Of a stretch of DNA of 64,000 bases, positions 7,088 through 15,046 are shown one piece after another. How positions within the stretch are numbered: the stretch's first letter is position 1; every line of letters starts with the position of its first letter. Location of the stretch: assembly GCF_003609575.1 (NCBI RefSeq), contig NZ_MBTA01000012.1, positions 310,001-374,000 of the forward strand, written 5' to 3'. The notes under the pieces were generated by a model that was not told where the DNA came from, did no database searches, and saw only the letters and a list, made by a program, of their open reading frames with translations. This DNA comes from Pelobium manganitolerans. GTDB lineage: Bacteria; Bacteroidota; Bacteroidia; Sphingobacteriales; Sphingobacteriaceae. The position numbers and the translations under genes were made by a program.

Positions 7088-8044
7088 ATGAAAATATTTT
7101 CTTCAGTTAACGATGTCGCAGATGTACAAAAATTAGTTTCTCAAGCAATATCGTTAAAGAAAAAACCTTTTGTAGATGAACAGTTGGGCAAGCATAAAAC
7201 CCTTGGGCTAATTTTTCTGAATCCTAGTTTGCGCACCCGTTTAAGCACCCAAAAGGCGGCTATGAACCTGGGTATGCAGGTTATTGTGATGAACTTAGAT
7301 AAAGAGGGCTGGGCATTAGAAACACGCGACGGGGTAATTATGAACGGCTCTACCGTTGAACATATCCGCGAGGCGGCCGGTGTAATGGGCCAATATTGCG
7401 ACATCATCGGTTTCCGCTCTTTTCCTAGCTTGGTAAATAGGGATGAAGATTATGCCGAAACCATCTTCAATAAATTCGTGAAATTTAGCGGTGTTCCGGT
7501 AGTAAGTCTAGAGTCGGCAACGCGCCATCCATTGCAAAGTTTGGCAGATTTGATTACCATAGAGGAGCTAAAGAAAACTGCTAAACCTCGCGTTGTTTTA
7601 ACGTGGGCACCGCATGTTAAGCCCTTGCCACAGGCCGTTGCCAATTCTTTTGCAGAGTGGATGAACCGCGCAGATTATGATTTTGTAATTACCCATCCGC
7701 AAGGTTACGATTTAGCGCCTGAGTTTGTTGGAGATGCCATTGTTACCAATAACCAGGATGAAGCCTTAGCCGGTGCCGATTTTGTGTATGTGAAAAACTG
7801 GTCCTCTTATAATGATTACGGCAAAGTTTTAACAGATGGCGAAGGCTGGGCCATCACTAATGAAAAGCTCAAATTAACTAATAATGCCGGCGTAATGCAC
7901 TGTTTGCCGGTGCGCAGAGGTTTAGAGCTTTCGCACGAGGTGCTCGACGGCCCAAATTCATTAGTGCTTAACCAAGCAAATAACCGTGTTTGGGCGGCAC
8001 AGGCAGTATTAAAAAATATGTTGGAGGGCTTAAGCCTCACCTAA
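7088..8044 (+). CDS. argF': N-succinylornithine carbamoyltransferase (SOTCase/AOTCase family)
   Basis: A 318-residue transcarbamylase. The carbamoyl-phosphate motif is S47LRTR51 and the HCLP motif appears in MHCLPVRRG. It differs from ordinary ornithine transcarbamylases and matches the acetyl/succinyl-ornithine branch (for example GWALETRDGVIMNGSTVEHI). In that branch residue 90/92 selects the acyl group: Glu in Xanthomonas AOTCase, Pro in Bacteroides fragilis SOTCase. Here position 90 is Val (STV90EH), compatible with succinyl and not with acetyl selectivity. So this operon probably makes arginine through N-succinyl intermediates. Acyl specificity is inferred. Confidence 0.88.
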   Translation: MKIFSSVNDVADVQKLVSQAISLKKKPFVDEQLGKHKTLGLIFLNPSLRTRLSTQKAAMNLGMQVIVMNLDKEGWALETRDGVIMNGSTVEHIREAAGVMGQYCDIIGFRSFPSLVNRDEDYAETIFNKFVKFSGVPVVSLESATRHPLQSLADLITIEELKKTAKPRVVLTWAPHVKPLPQAVANSFAEWMNRADYDFVITHPQGYDLAPEFVGDAIVTNNQDEALAGADFVYVKNWSSYNDYGKVLTDGEGWAITNEKLKLTNNAGVMHCLPVRRGLELSHEVLDGPNSLVLNQANNRVWAAQAVLKNMLEGLSLT

Positions 8045-8048
8045 ACCC

Positions 8049-8064
8049 TCCGCCAGCTGGCGGA
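8049..8064. repeat. 16-bp palindrome after argF'
   Basis: TCCGCCAGCTGGCGGA is a perfect palindrome. A near-identical copy with changed centre (TCCGCCGGTTGGCGGA) interrupts the decayed tRNA copy at 53621-53636. This suggests a small dispersed repeat family rather than a terminator; no T-run follows. Confidence 0.6.
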
Positions 8065-8111
8065 AGATTTTCCTTAATTGGCGACTCCAAACGTAGTCGG
8101 AAATTTCATTT

Positions 8112-8999
8112 ATGGATTCAGTAAGTACTCAAAATATGTCAGGTTCTGCCTCCCTCTCCTTCGGAGAGGGCCGAGGTAAGACACTGTATATCATCAAAAT
8201 TGGCGGAAATGTAATCGACAATTCCGAAAAGCTTCACCAATTTTTGAAATGTTTCGCATCGCTTAAAGGCAACAAAATACTGGTGCACGGAGGGGGTAAA
8301 ATGGCAACCAAGCTGGCCAATGAAATGCGGATAGAAGCTAAAATGGTAAACGGTCGGCGTATCACAGATATCGAAACTTTACGTATTGTTACCATGGTTT
8401 ATGCGGGTTTAATCAGCAAAAACTTGGTGGCGCAGTTGCAAATGTTTGGCTGTAACGCCTTGGGATTAAGCGGTGCCGATGGTAATTTAATTACTGCACA
8501 GAAACGTGCGGTTCAGCAGGTATTTTCAAAGGCAGACGGGATTACCCAAAAAGTCGATTTTGGCTTTGTAGGTGATTTAGATGATGCGTCTGTTAACAGT
8601 GAAAGTTTGTTGAAATTACTGGACAACGGTTTTATCCCCGTGTTTTCTGCCATCACCCATGATGGTGCCAGTCAACTTTTAAACACCAATGCCGATACTA
8701 TTGCTTCTGCTTTGGCTGTGGCAATGGCTAAATATTACCAAACGCAACTGGTTTATTGTTTTGAGAAAAAAGGAGTGTTGATTGATGTAGATGATGAAAG
8801 TTCTGTGATACGGGAAATTAACCCCGAAAAATATGAAGATTTGAAGGCAAAGGGTATTGTTGCTGATGGAATGTTGCCTAAATTGCATAATGCTTTTGAA
8901 GCCATCAAAAACGGTGTCTCGGCGGTTTATATTGGCAAAGCCGATGATTTGGACGATTTGGATGACGGACAAGAATTTGGGACAAAATTGGTTAAATAG
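8112..8999 (+). CDS. argB: N-acylglutamate kinase
   Basis: A 295-residue amino acid kinase that phosphorylates N-acylglutamate. Motifs are KIGGNVID, LVHGGGKMATKLANEM and LLNTNADTIASALA, all typical of ArgB. The canonical domain starts around residue 25 (LYIIKIGGN). The preceding 24 residues are an odd extension, about half of which (SASLSFGEGRGK) is translated from a REP-like palindrome at 8149-8180. No other ATG lies closer to the domain than codons 1 and 9, so the extension is probably real. It works with ArgC in the same operon. Confidence 0.93.
   Translation: MDSVSTQNMSGSASLSFGEGRGKTLYIIKIGGNVIDNSEKLHQFLKCFASLKGNKILVHGGGKMATKLANEMRIEAKMVNGRRITDIETLRIVTMVYAGLISKNLVAQLQMFGCNALGLSGADGNLITAQKRAVQQVFSKADGITQKVDFGFVGDLDDASVNSESLLKLLDNGFIPVFSAITHDGASQLLNTNADTIASALAVAMAKYYQTQLVYCFEKKGVLIDVDDESSVIREINPEKYEDLKAKGIVADGMLPKLHNAFEAIKNGVSAVYIGKADDLDDLDDGQEFGTKLVK
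8149..8180. repeat. REP-like palindrome inside the argB coding region
   Basis: CCTCCCTCTCC TTCG GAGAGGG followed by CCGAGGTAAG is the same element as at 5394-5425, with a few changes. It lies in frame within the first 25 codons of argB. Confidence 0.75.
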
Positions 9000-9043
9000 G
9001 CTTATAAAAAGAAGATCACCTAACAAACTAACACCTAACAGAA

Positions 9044-9850
9044 ATGAAAAAATTAACCATCATAGGCAGCGGAAATATGGGTTTGGCTTTAGCCAAAGGT
9101 TTGGTGAAAAGTGGACTTTATAAGGCATCGTCCATTACGTTAACGCGACGCAACCTTGGCGGATTAAGCGAATATGCCAGCCAAGGTTTTATAACTTCAA
9201 ACAATAATGCCGAAGCGGTAAAAGATGCCGATATTATCGTGTTAGCCGTGCTGCCACAACAGGTTAATAAAGTTTTAGACGAGGTTAAGCCCTCAATCAA
9301 TCCCGAGAGCCAGCTTTTTACTTCGGTAGTATCTGGCGTAACCTGCAAAAACATTAAAGAAAAGCTATACCCTAACCTGCAAGTGGTGCGCGTTATGCCA
9401 AACACGGCAATCGCAATACAGCAGTCTATGACTTGCTTTGCAACAGATAACGCATCGGAAGAAAACCTGAGTTTAGTGAAAGAAATGTTTGATACCGTTG
9501 GTGTTTCCATCCAAATCCAAGAAGAACTAATGACCTCTGCTACTGCGCTATGTGCCTGTGGCATAGCCTTCTTTTTGCGCTCTATCCGTGCAGCATCACA
9601 AGGCGGGGTAGAGGTAGGTTTCCATGCGCATGATGCGCTGATGATGGCGGCACAAACTGCAAAAGGCGCAGCAGATTTGCTGTTGCAACTGGCATCGCAC
9701 CCTGAGCGGGAGATTGATAAGGTTACTTCGCCAAAAGGCTGCACTATTGCCGGCTTAAATGAAATGGAACACAACGGTTTTAGCTCGGCAATGATAAAAG
9801 GCATCAAAACATCGGCAAAAATTGCCGGAGAACTTTATGTGAAAGAGTGA
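9044..9850 (+). CDS. proC: pyrroline-5-carboxylate reductase
   Basis: A 268-residue NAD(P)H-dependent reductase making proline from pyrroline-5-carboxylate. It starts with the Rossmann motif TIIGSGNMGLALAKGL. The middle has the ProC pattern VVRVMPNTAIAIQQSMTC, and the C-terminal part contains the family signature region SPKGCTIAGLNEMEHNGF. Its place between argB and argE ties proline synthesis to the glutamate/ornithine pool. The spacer before it is CTAACAAACTAACACC-type low-complexity sequence also seen near 58230. Confidence 0.95.
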   Translation: MKKLTIIGSGNMGLALAKGLVKSGLYKASSITLTRRNLGGLSEYASQGFITSNNNAEAVKDADIIVLAVLPQQVNKVLDEVKPSINPESQLFTSVVSGVTCKNIKEKLYPNLQVVRVMPNTAIAIQQSMTCFATDNASEENLSLVKEMFDTVGVSIQIQEELMTSATALCACGIAFFLRSIRAASQGGVEVGFHAHDALMMAAQTAKGAADLLLQLASHPEREIDKVTSPKGCTIAGLNEMEHNGFSSAMIKGIKTSAKIAGELYVKE

Positions 9851-9906
9851 GGAACATAGAATAAAGAGTGAGGAGCAAGGAAGAAAAGAGCAAAAGAAAT
9901 TGGATT

Positions 9907-10971
9907 ATGACAGAAAACACACTTTATAATGAGGCGGTTGAGCTTTTAAAACGTTTAATTTCTACGCCGTCTTTTAGTAAAGAGGAAGCAGATACGTTTA
10001 AAATTCTTTGCGATTTTTTCACCCAGAAAGGTGTTGTCTTCCATACCAAAGGCTATAATATTTGGGCCTATAACAAATATTTTGACGCCAATAAACCAAC
10101 GCTTTTACTCAACTCGCACCACGATACCGTAAAACCTAATAAGAGTTATACGCGCGATCCTTTTTCGCCAGATGTGGAGGACGGCAAACTTTACGGTTTA
10201 GGAAGCAATGACGCAGGTGGCTGTTTGGTTTCTTTAATAGCTATTTTTCTTCATTTTTATGAAGCGCAAAACCTAAAATACAATATTGCCATTGCCACCA
10301 CTGCAGAAGAAGAAAACTCGGGTAAAGGTGGTTTGGAATCTATCATTAAAGAACTGGGAAAGCTGGATTTTGCCATCATCGGCGAACCCACTTTAATGGA
10401 TTTGGCCATTGCAGAAAAAGGTCTTTTAGTGCTGGATTGCTATGCCAAGGGAAAATCTGGACATGCCGCGCGTGATGAGGGCGACAATGCGATTTACAAA
10501 GCTTTAAAAGACATACAGTGGTTTCAAAACTACCGCTTTACCAAACAGTCGGAAACTTTGGGCCCAGTGAAAATGACGGTAACCATCATCAACGCGGGTA
10601 CTTTGCATAATGTGGTGCCGGATAATTGCACCTTTACGGTTGATGTTCGCGTAACGGATGCTTACAGCAACCAAGACGTGTTAAAAATCATCCGCGAGTT
10701 TGTAAGTTGCGAAGTTGTTCCGCGTTCTATCCGTTTAAAACCTTCCTCTATTCCAAAAGAGCATCCTATTGTGCAAGCGGGCATAGCTATGGGTAAAAAA
10801 ACATATGGCTCGCCAACAACTTCAGATCAATCGCTGTTAGATATCCCTTCGTTAAAATGCGGTCCAGGAGATTCTGCGCGTTCGCATACGGCAGATGAGT
10901 TTATTTATCTGGAAGAGATAGAAAAAGGAATAGCAGATTATATCCAGATGATTAATCAAGTGGTAAAATAG
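9907..10971 (+). CDS. argE: M20 family deacylase, probable N-succinyl/acetyl-citrulline or -ornithine deacylase
   Basis: A 354-residue metallohydrolase of the M20/ArgE/DapE family. I chose the ATG of MTENTLYNEAVELL; 13 upstream in-frame codons are low-complexity spacer. Metal-site motifs are NSHHDTV, SNDAGGC and TTAEEENSGKGG, with a C-terminal histidine in SARSHTADEF. In an operon with an acylornithine-type transcarbamylase, the deacylase would act on acylcitrulline rather than acylornithine. It is the last gene of the operon; argH does not follow. Confidence 0.88.
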   Translation: MTENTLYNEAVELLKRLISTPSFSKEEADTFKILCDFFTQKGVVFHTKGYNIWAYNKYFDANKPTLLLNSHHDTVKPNKSYTRDPFSPDVEDGKLYGLGSNDAGGCLVSLIAIFLHFYEAQNLKYNIAIATTAEEENSGKGGLESIIKELGKLDFAIIGEPTLMDLAIAEKGLLVLDCYAKGKSGHAARDEGDNAIYKALKDIQWFQNYRFTKQSETLGPVKMTVTIINAGTLHNVVPDNCTFTVDVRVTDAYSNQDVLKIIREFVSCEVVPRSIRLKPSSIPKEHPIVQAGIAMGKKTYGSPTTSDQSLLDIPSLKCGPGDSARSHTADEFIYLEEIEKGIADYIQMINQVVK

Positions 10972-11041
10972 CCCTCGACTTCAAAGGAGCTGTTGCAATC
11001 CCTATTGCGCAGAAATCGCGACCTAAAATTATTCTTTTAAA

Positions 11042-11143
11042 CATGTCCATTCAATCGACACGTTTATTTTTTCATGTCGATTTTTTTTGATTTTTTCGAC
11101 ACGTTTGTTTTTCATGTCGATTTTTGTGGTTATTTTCGATACG
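11042..11143. repeat. array of three TGTCGA inverted repeats upstream of fic
   Basis: Unit 1 (11042-11062) is CATGTCC-ATTCAA-TCGACACG. Units 2 (11073-11103) and 3 (11113-11143) are CATGTCGA and TCGACACG/TCGATACG arms around 15 nt of T-rich spacer. Unit starts are 31 and 40 bp apart. The array ends 36 bp before the fic start codon, and a matching array follows the gene. These are plausible operators for a DNA-binding protein, perhaps Fic itself through its C-terminal winged helix. Confidence 0.8.
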
Positions 11144-11179
11144 TTTTTCTCGGTCTAAATTTTAACGAACACATCCAAA

Positions 11180-12274
11180 ATGAAAGGATTTGATAAGAAT
11201 AAGCCTTTTAATGCCCTTGCTCCGCTTCCGCCGAAAGCAGATTTAGAGAACGTGGAGGTTTTAAAAGCGACCATACAAGCAAACAAGCTTTTGGCAGAGC
11301 TTAAAGGCTATTGTCAAACCTTACCTAATCCTAATTTGTTGCTAAACACCATTGTGTTGCAAGAAAGTAAAGAGTCTAGTGCGATAGAAAATATTGTGAC
11401 CACACAGGATGAGCTTTACAAAGAGACGTTGCGGATTTCTGATACCTTGAAAAATGCGGCCGCAAAAGAGGTGATCCAATACCGCGAAGCCATGTATTGG
11501 GGATTGGAACAGATGCACAAAAGCGGAATCATCAGCACCAATTTATTGGTGGGCGTAATGCAAAGACTGAGGAATACCGACGAGAACATCCGTAAAACTA
11601 CGGGAACAAAATTGGCTAATCCTAGCAACAATCAAGTGGTTTATACACCGCCAGAAGGTGAGGAGGTAATACGCGAAAAGCTAAAGGCACTGGAAAACTT
11701 TGTTAATGATAATGGCCTTTCTGATTTAGATAGTTTGATAAAGATGGCCCTAATTCATTATCAGTTTGAAGCGATACATCCCTTCTCTGACGGGAATGGG
11801 CGTACCGGGCGGATTTTAAATGTGTTGTATCTGATTAATCAGAATCTAATTAATTTACCGGTTTTGTATCTAAGTTATTATATCATCCAAAATAAATCCG
11901 ACTATTATCGTTTGCTTCGCGAAGTTACGGAGCTGGGAAATTGGAAAGAATGGGTATTGTTTATTGTTAAAGGTGTCGGAGAAACTTCTGCCCTCACGTT
12001 GAATAAAATAAATGCAATTTTAGAGTTAAAAAGCGCTTCGGAAGAAAAAATCAAGAAAGCTTTAAAAGCCTCTTACTCCAGAGAATTGTCAGATTTGTTA
12101 TACAGCTATCCTTACATTAAGATAAAAATTTTGGAGGAAAATGGTATTGCTAAACGGCAAACGGCATCAGAATATCTTAAAAAGTTAGAAAAAACGGGCT
12201 TCTTAGAGTCGGTAAAAATCGGTAAAGAAACCTACTATATAAATAAAGGATTGATGCAAATTCTTTCAAAATGA
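11180..12274 (+). CDS. Fic family AMPylase with N-terminal inhibitory helix and C-terminal winged helix
   Basis: A 364-residue protein. The N-terminal Fic_N region carries the class II inhibitory motif SSAIEN (66-71, S-xxx-E-N). The catalytic motif is complete as HPFSDGNGRTGR (200-211), so the protein should transfer AMP to hydroxyl groups of target proteins once the inhibitory glutamate moves away. Residues from about 290 look like a winged helix-turn-helix (GIAKRQTASEYLKKLEKTGF). The layout matches the Shewanella SoFic and Bacteroides class II Fic proteins. It stands alone between two copies of a palindrome array. Targets are unknown. Confidence 0.92.
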   Translation: MKGFDKNKPFNALAPLPPKADLENVEVLKATIQANKLLAELKGYCQTLPNPNLLLNTIVLQESKESSAIENIVTTQDELYKETLRISDTLKNAAAKEVIQYREAMYWGLEQMHKSGIISTNLLVGVMQRLRNTDENIRKTTGTKLANPSNNQVVYTPPEGEEVIREKLKALENFVNDNGLSDLDSLIKMALIHYQFEAIHPFSDGNGRTGRILNVLYLINQNLINLPVLYLSYYIIQNKSDYYRLLREVTELGNWKEWVLFIVKGVGETSALTLNKINAILELKSASEEKIKKALKASYSRELSDLLYSYPYIKIKILEENGIAKRQTASEYLKKLEKTGFLESVKIGKETYYINKGLMQILSK

Positions 12275-12372
12275 TATGTCGATTCAATCGACATGTTTGT
12301 TTCTCATGTCGATTTTTTTTGATTTTTTCGACACGTTATTCTTTCATGTCGATTCAATCGACATGAAAGAAT
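12275..12372. repeat. array of three TGTCGA inverted repeats downstream of fic
   Basis: Units at 12275-12295, 12305-12335 and 12345-12365, with starts 30 and 40 bp apart, mirror the order and spacing of the upstream array. The middle unit is identical to unit 2 upstream over 31 bp. The last unit lies inside a perfect 35-bp palindrome (12338-12372) that could also act as a hairpin between the convergent fic and outer-membrane genes. The array starts directly after the fic stop codon. Confidence 0.8.
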
Positions 12373-12381
12373 TGTGGTAAA

Positions 12382-13395
12382 TCATCGTTTTTTGTCTAGG
12401 TTTTTACTTCCCGAGAGTGCGTATCGCAATGAAAAAGCTTGCTGACTGTCGATAACACCATTCAAAAAGTGGGACGAGAATACAAAGCCTCCTTCAATAT
12501 TTTTATACTTAATGGGTTTCCAACTAACATCTAAACGATCATATTGTTTGGCGCTGTAAAACATATCACCATTAATCAGGTGATGACCTTCACCCTTGTA
12601 AAAAGTATTTTTCACAGCAAACTGTTTATAGGCGGCGTAAAGATAGGTAATTAAACCCGCTGGAGTTTGTATGCCGGTAACGTTACGCGTGCGCTCTATA
12701 GTAACCAACGGTCCAGCGCTAATGGTTAGTGAATCCAAAAAAGTTTTTTTGCTAAAATCTAAGCCCAATAGCAATTCTACCGCGCCGTTATCTTCTAAAT
12801 GCTGGTTGGGTGGCGAATTAGCTGATAGCGCATTATGAAACATGTAGGCGTAATGGCTTAAATAAAATAGTCCCGGTTGATATTTACCCGAAAAGCCGAA
12901 AAGGAACGTTTCGCGGTCGGTAGCGGTTTGTTTGCCTGTCCAATCTATCCACAGGTTTTGCTTAAAGTTTGCGGTTTTATATTGGTAAAACATGCCTTCT
13001 ATGTTTGGCCTAAAATAGTTTAGGGTATCAGAAAGTAAGGCAATAGGATAGTCATCAATCAGGTTTAACCGCGGAAAAGCTCCAATAAAAAAATTATGCT
13101 TCTGTTTTTGGTATTGATAATAAATAACGGGGCTTATTTTATCTGCAAAATCTTTTGAGCCAAATTGTTTTAAAATATTTACTCCGATACGGAAACGATG
13201 TGCACTATCTACCAAGATACCAACCTCTGGTGAAAAACGGGCGCCAAAATACGTAGGAGAATAACGGCTAGATTTGGCATATTCCCGGTTATCTACAAAG
13301 CCGTGAAAATTAATAGCGCCTTCCAATTGTTGCGCACTTGCCGTTTTAAACATCGCGCAAGCAAATAAAAACAGCAAAAATATATTTTTCTTCAT
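12382..13395 (-). CDS. outer-membrane beta-barrel-like protein of unknown function
   Basis: A 337-residue protein with a clear signal peptide (MKKNIFLLFLFACAMFKTASA, cleavage before QQLEG). The mature part is rich in alternating aromatic/hydrophobic strands (such as YFGARFSPEVGIL, HNFFIGAFPRLNL, LFYLSHYAYMF), as expected for a beta-barrel in the outer membrane. I do not recognise a specific family. It is a single gene, convergent with fic, and is followed upstream by the odhB terminator. Confidence 0.75.
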   Translation of the reverse strand: MKKNIFLLFLFACAMFKTASAQQLEGAINFHGFVDNREYAKSSRYSPTYFGARFSPEVGILVDSAHRFRIGVNILKQFGSKDFADKISPVIYYQYQKQKHNFFIGAFPRLNLIDDYPIALLSDTLNYFRPNIEGMFYQYKTANFKQNLWIDWTGKQTATDRETFLFGFSGKYQPGLFYLSHYAYMFHNALSANSPPNQHLEDNGAVELLLGLDFSKKTFLDSLTISAGPLVTIERTRNVTGIQTPAGLITYLYAAYKQFAVKNTFYKGEGHHLINGDMFYSAKQYDRLDVSWKPIKYKNIEGGFVFSSHFLNGVIDSQQAFSLRYALSGSKNLDKKR

Positions 13396-13413
13396 CTGGT
13401 GATTTTTCGCTAA

Positions 13414-13451
13414 TAAAACAAAACCTCTGGACTTTTTGGGTGCAGAGGTTT
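13414..13451 (-). terminator. terminator of the sucA-odhB unit
   Basis: AAACCTCTG (13421-13429) and CAGAGGTTT (13443-13451) form a 9-bp stem. On the minus strand, after odhB, it is followed by TTTTGTTTTATT. Confidence 0.7.
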
Positions 13452-13472
13452 CTAAATTTTGAAATATTTATC

Positions 13473-15017
13473 TTAGATGCCCAACAACAAACGTGCTGGA
13501 TCTTCTAATAACTGTTTTACTTTTACCAAGAAACTAACCGACTCGCGCCCGTCAATTACCCGATGATCATAAGAAAGTGCTAAATACATCATTGGGCGAA
13601 TGACCACTTGGCCGTTTTCCGCAACCGGACGCTCAACAATATTGTGCATACCTAAGATAGCGGATTGTGGCGCGTTAATGATTGGCGTAGACAGCATAGA
13701 GCCAAAAATACCACCGTTAGTGATGGTGAAAGTTCCGCCGGTCATTTCATCAATACCTAATTTACCTTCGCGCGCACGTATGGCCAAGCGCACCACTTCT
13801 TTCTCGATTTCTGCCATGCTCATGCTTTCTGCATTTCTAATAACAGGAACCACTAAGCCTTTCGGGGCAGATACCGCAATAGAAACGTCGGCAAAATTGC
13901 TGTAAACCAACTCTTCGCCTTCGATGCGAGCGCCCACCGCAGGAAAATCTTTTAAAGCCTCGGTTACCGCCTTGGTAAAAAAAGACATAAAGCCTAAGCC
14001 TACGCCGTGTTTTTCTTTAAAAGAATCTTTATACTTTTTACGCAACTCCATAATTGGTGCCATGTTCACCTCGTTAAAAGTGGTTAACATTGCCGTCTCG
14101 TTTTTAACGGTCACCAAACGTTTAGAGATGGTTTTGCGTAGTGACGTCATTTTCTCGCGGCGCTCGTCTCTTGCTCCGGCTGTAGCAACCGCTGCTGTTG
14201 AGGTAGAACCGCTTGTTGTTGAAGCAGTTTTTTCGGTTTTGGCTTGTGAAGTGGCTGGTTTTTGTGCGTTCAGAGCATCTGCTTTGGTAATACGACCATC
14301 TACCCCGGTGCTGTTTACAGATTTAGGGTCAATTCCTTTTTCTGCTAATATTTTAGCCGCCGCCGGTGAAGGCGATTTATCTGCATAAGAAGAACCAGAT
14401 TTTTCGGCTTTTGCAGATTCTGTGTTTTCTTGTTTTGGTTTTTCGCTTTTCGCTTTCCCTGCACCACCGCTAATGGTAGCAACCACAGCACCAATTTCTA
14501 AAGCATCACCTTCATTAGCCACGGTATGTAAAATACCGGCGGCTTCGGCAGGCAATTCAAAAGTTGCTTTGTCAGATTCTAACTCGGCAATTACCTCATC
14601 TAATTCTACGGCTTCGCCATCTTGTTTTAACCATTTGGTTAAGGTGACTTCCGTAATTGACTCGCCAACAGCAGGTACTTTTATGGTAGTCTCTGCGCTT
14701 TCGGCAGCATCCGAATTTGCAGGTTCGGGCGCTGTTTCTTCGCTTTCAGCTTCCGGTTTTTCACTTTTTGTCCCAGCGGTACCGCCTTCTTCTATGCTAC
14801 AAACCGCTTGGCCTATTTCTAGCGTGTCACCCTCTTGCGCTAAATGCTTTAATGTACCGGCACTTTCTGCTGTAAGTTCAAAAGTTGCTTTGTCCGATTC
14901 AAGCTCGGCAATAACTTCGTCCATTTCCACTTGTTCGCCGTCTTGTTTCAGCCATTTCGATAAAATTACTTCGATAATAGATTCGCCTACTGCAGGCACT
15001 TTCATTTCTAAGCTCAT
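13473..15017 (-). CDS. odhB: dihydrolipoyllysine succinyltransferase, E2 of 2-oxoglutarate dehydrogenase, with two lipoyl domains
   Basis: A 514-residue E2 transferring succinyl groups from E1-bound intermediates to CoA. There are two lipoyl domains, around K43 and K150 (both in ESDKATFEL), then an Ala/Pro/Ser-rich linker, an E3/E1-binding domain ([17 protein letters not shown]) and the catalytic domain with [10 protein letters not shown]. Typical succinyltransferases have one lipoyl domain; the two here are almost identical, implying a recent internal duplication. It lies 29 bp downstream of sucA in the same direction and forms an operon with it. Confidence 0.95.
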   Translation of the reverse strand: MSLEMKVPAVGESIIEVILSKWLKQDGEQVEMDEVIAELESDKATFELTAESAGTLKHLAQEGDTLEIGQAVCSIEEGGTAGTKSEKPEAESEETAPEPANSDAAESAETTIKVPAVGESITEVTLTKWLKQDGEAVELDEVIAELESDKATFELPAEAAGILHTVANEGDALEIGAVVATISGGAGKAKSEKPKQENTESAKAEKSGSSYADKSPSPAAAKILAEKGIDPKSVNSTGVDGRITKADALNAQKPATSQAKTEKTASTTSGSTSTAAVATAGARDERREKMTSLRKTISKRLVTVKNETAMLTTFNEVNMAPIMELRKKYKDSFKEKHGVGLGFMSFFTKAVTEALKDFPAVGARIEGEELVYSNFADVSIAVSAPKGLVVPVIRNAESMSMAEIEKEVVRLAIRAREGKLGIDEMTGGTFTITNGGIFGSMLSTPIINAPQSAILGMHNIVERPVAENGQVVIRPMMYLALSYDHRVIDGRESVSFLVKVKQLLEDPARLLLGI

Positions 15018-15046
15018 AAATATTTTATTGTATTGCCCCTGTAACC

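Noticed and set aside
7088-8044. Ordinary ornithine carbamoyltransferase (argF)
   Set aside because: The sequence lacks the usual OTCase ornithine loop pattern and matches the acetyl/succinyl branch; operon content also fits acyl intermediates.
11042-12372. CRISPR-like array around fic
   Set aside because: Units are palindromes with T-rich or no spacers, only three per side, and no cas genes are near. Spacing does not fit repeat-spacer units.
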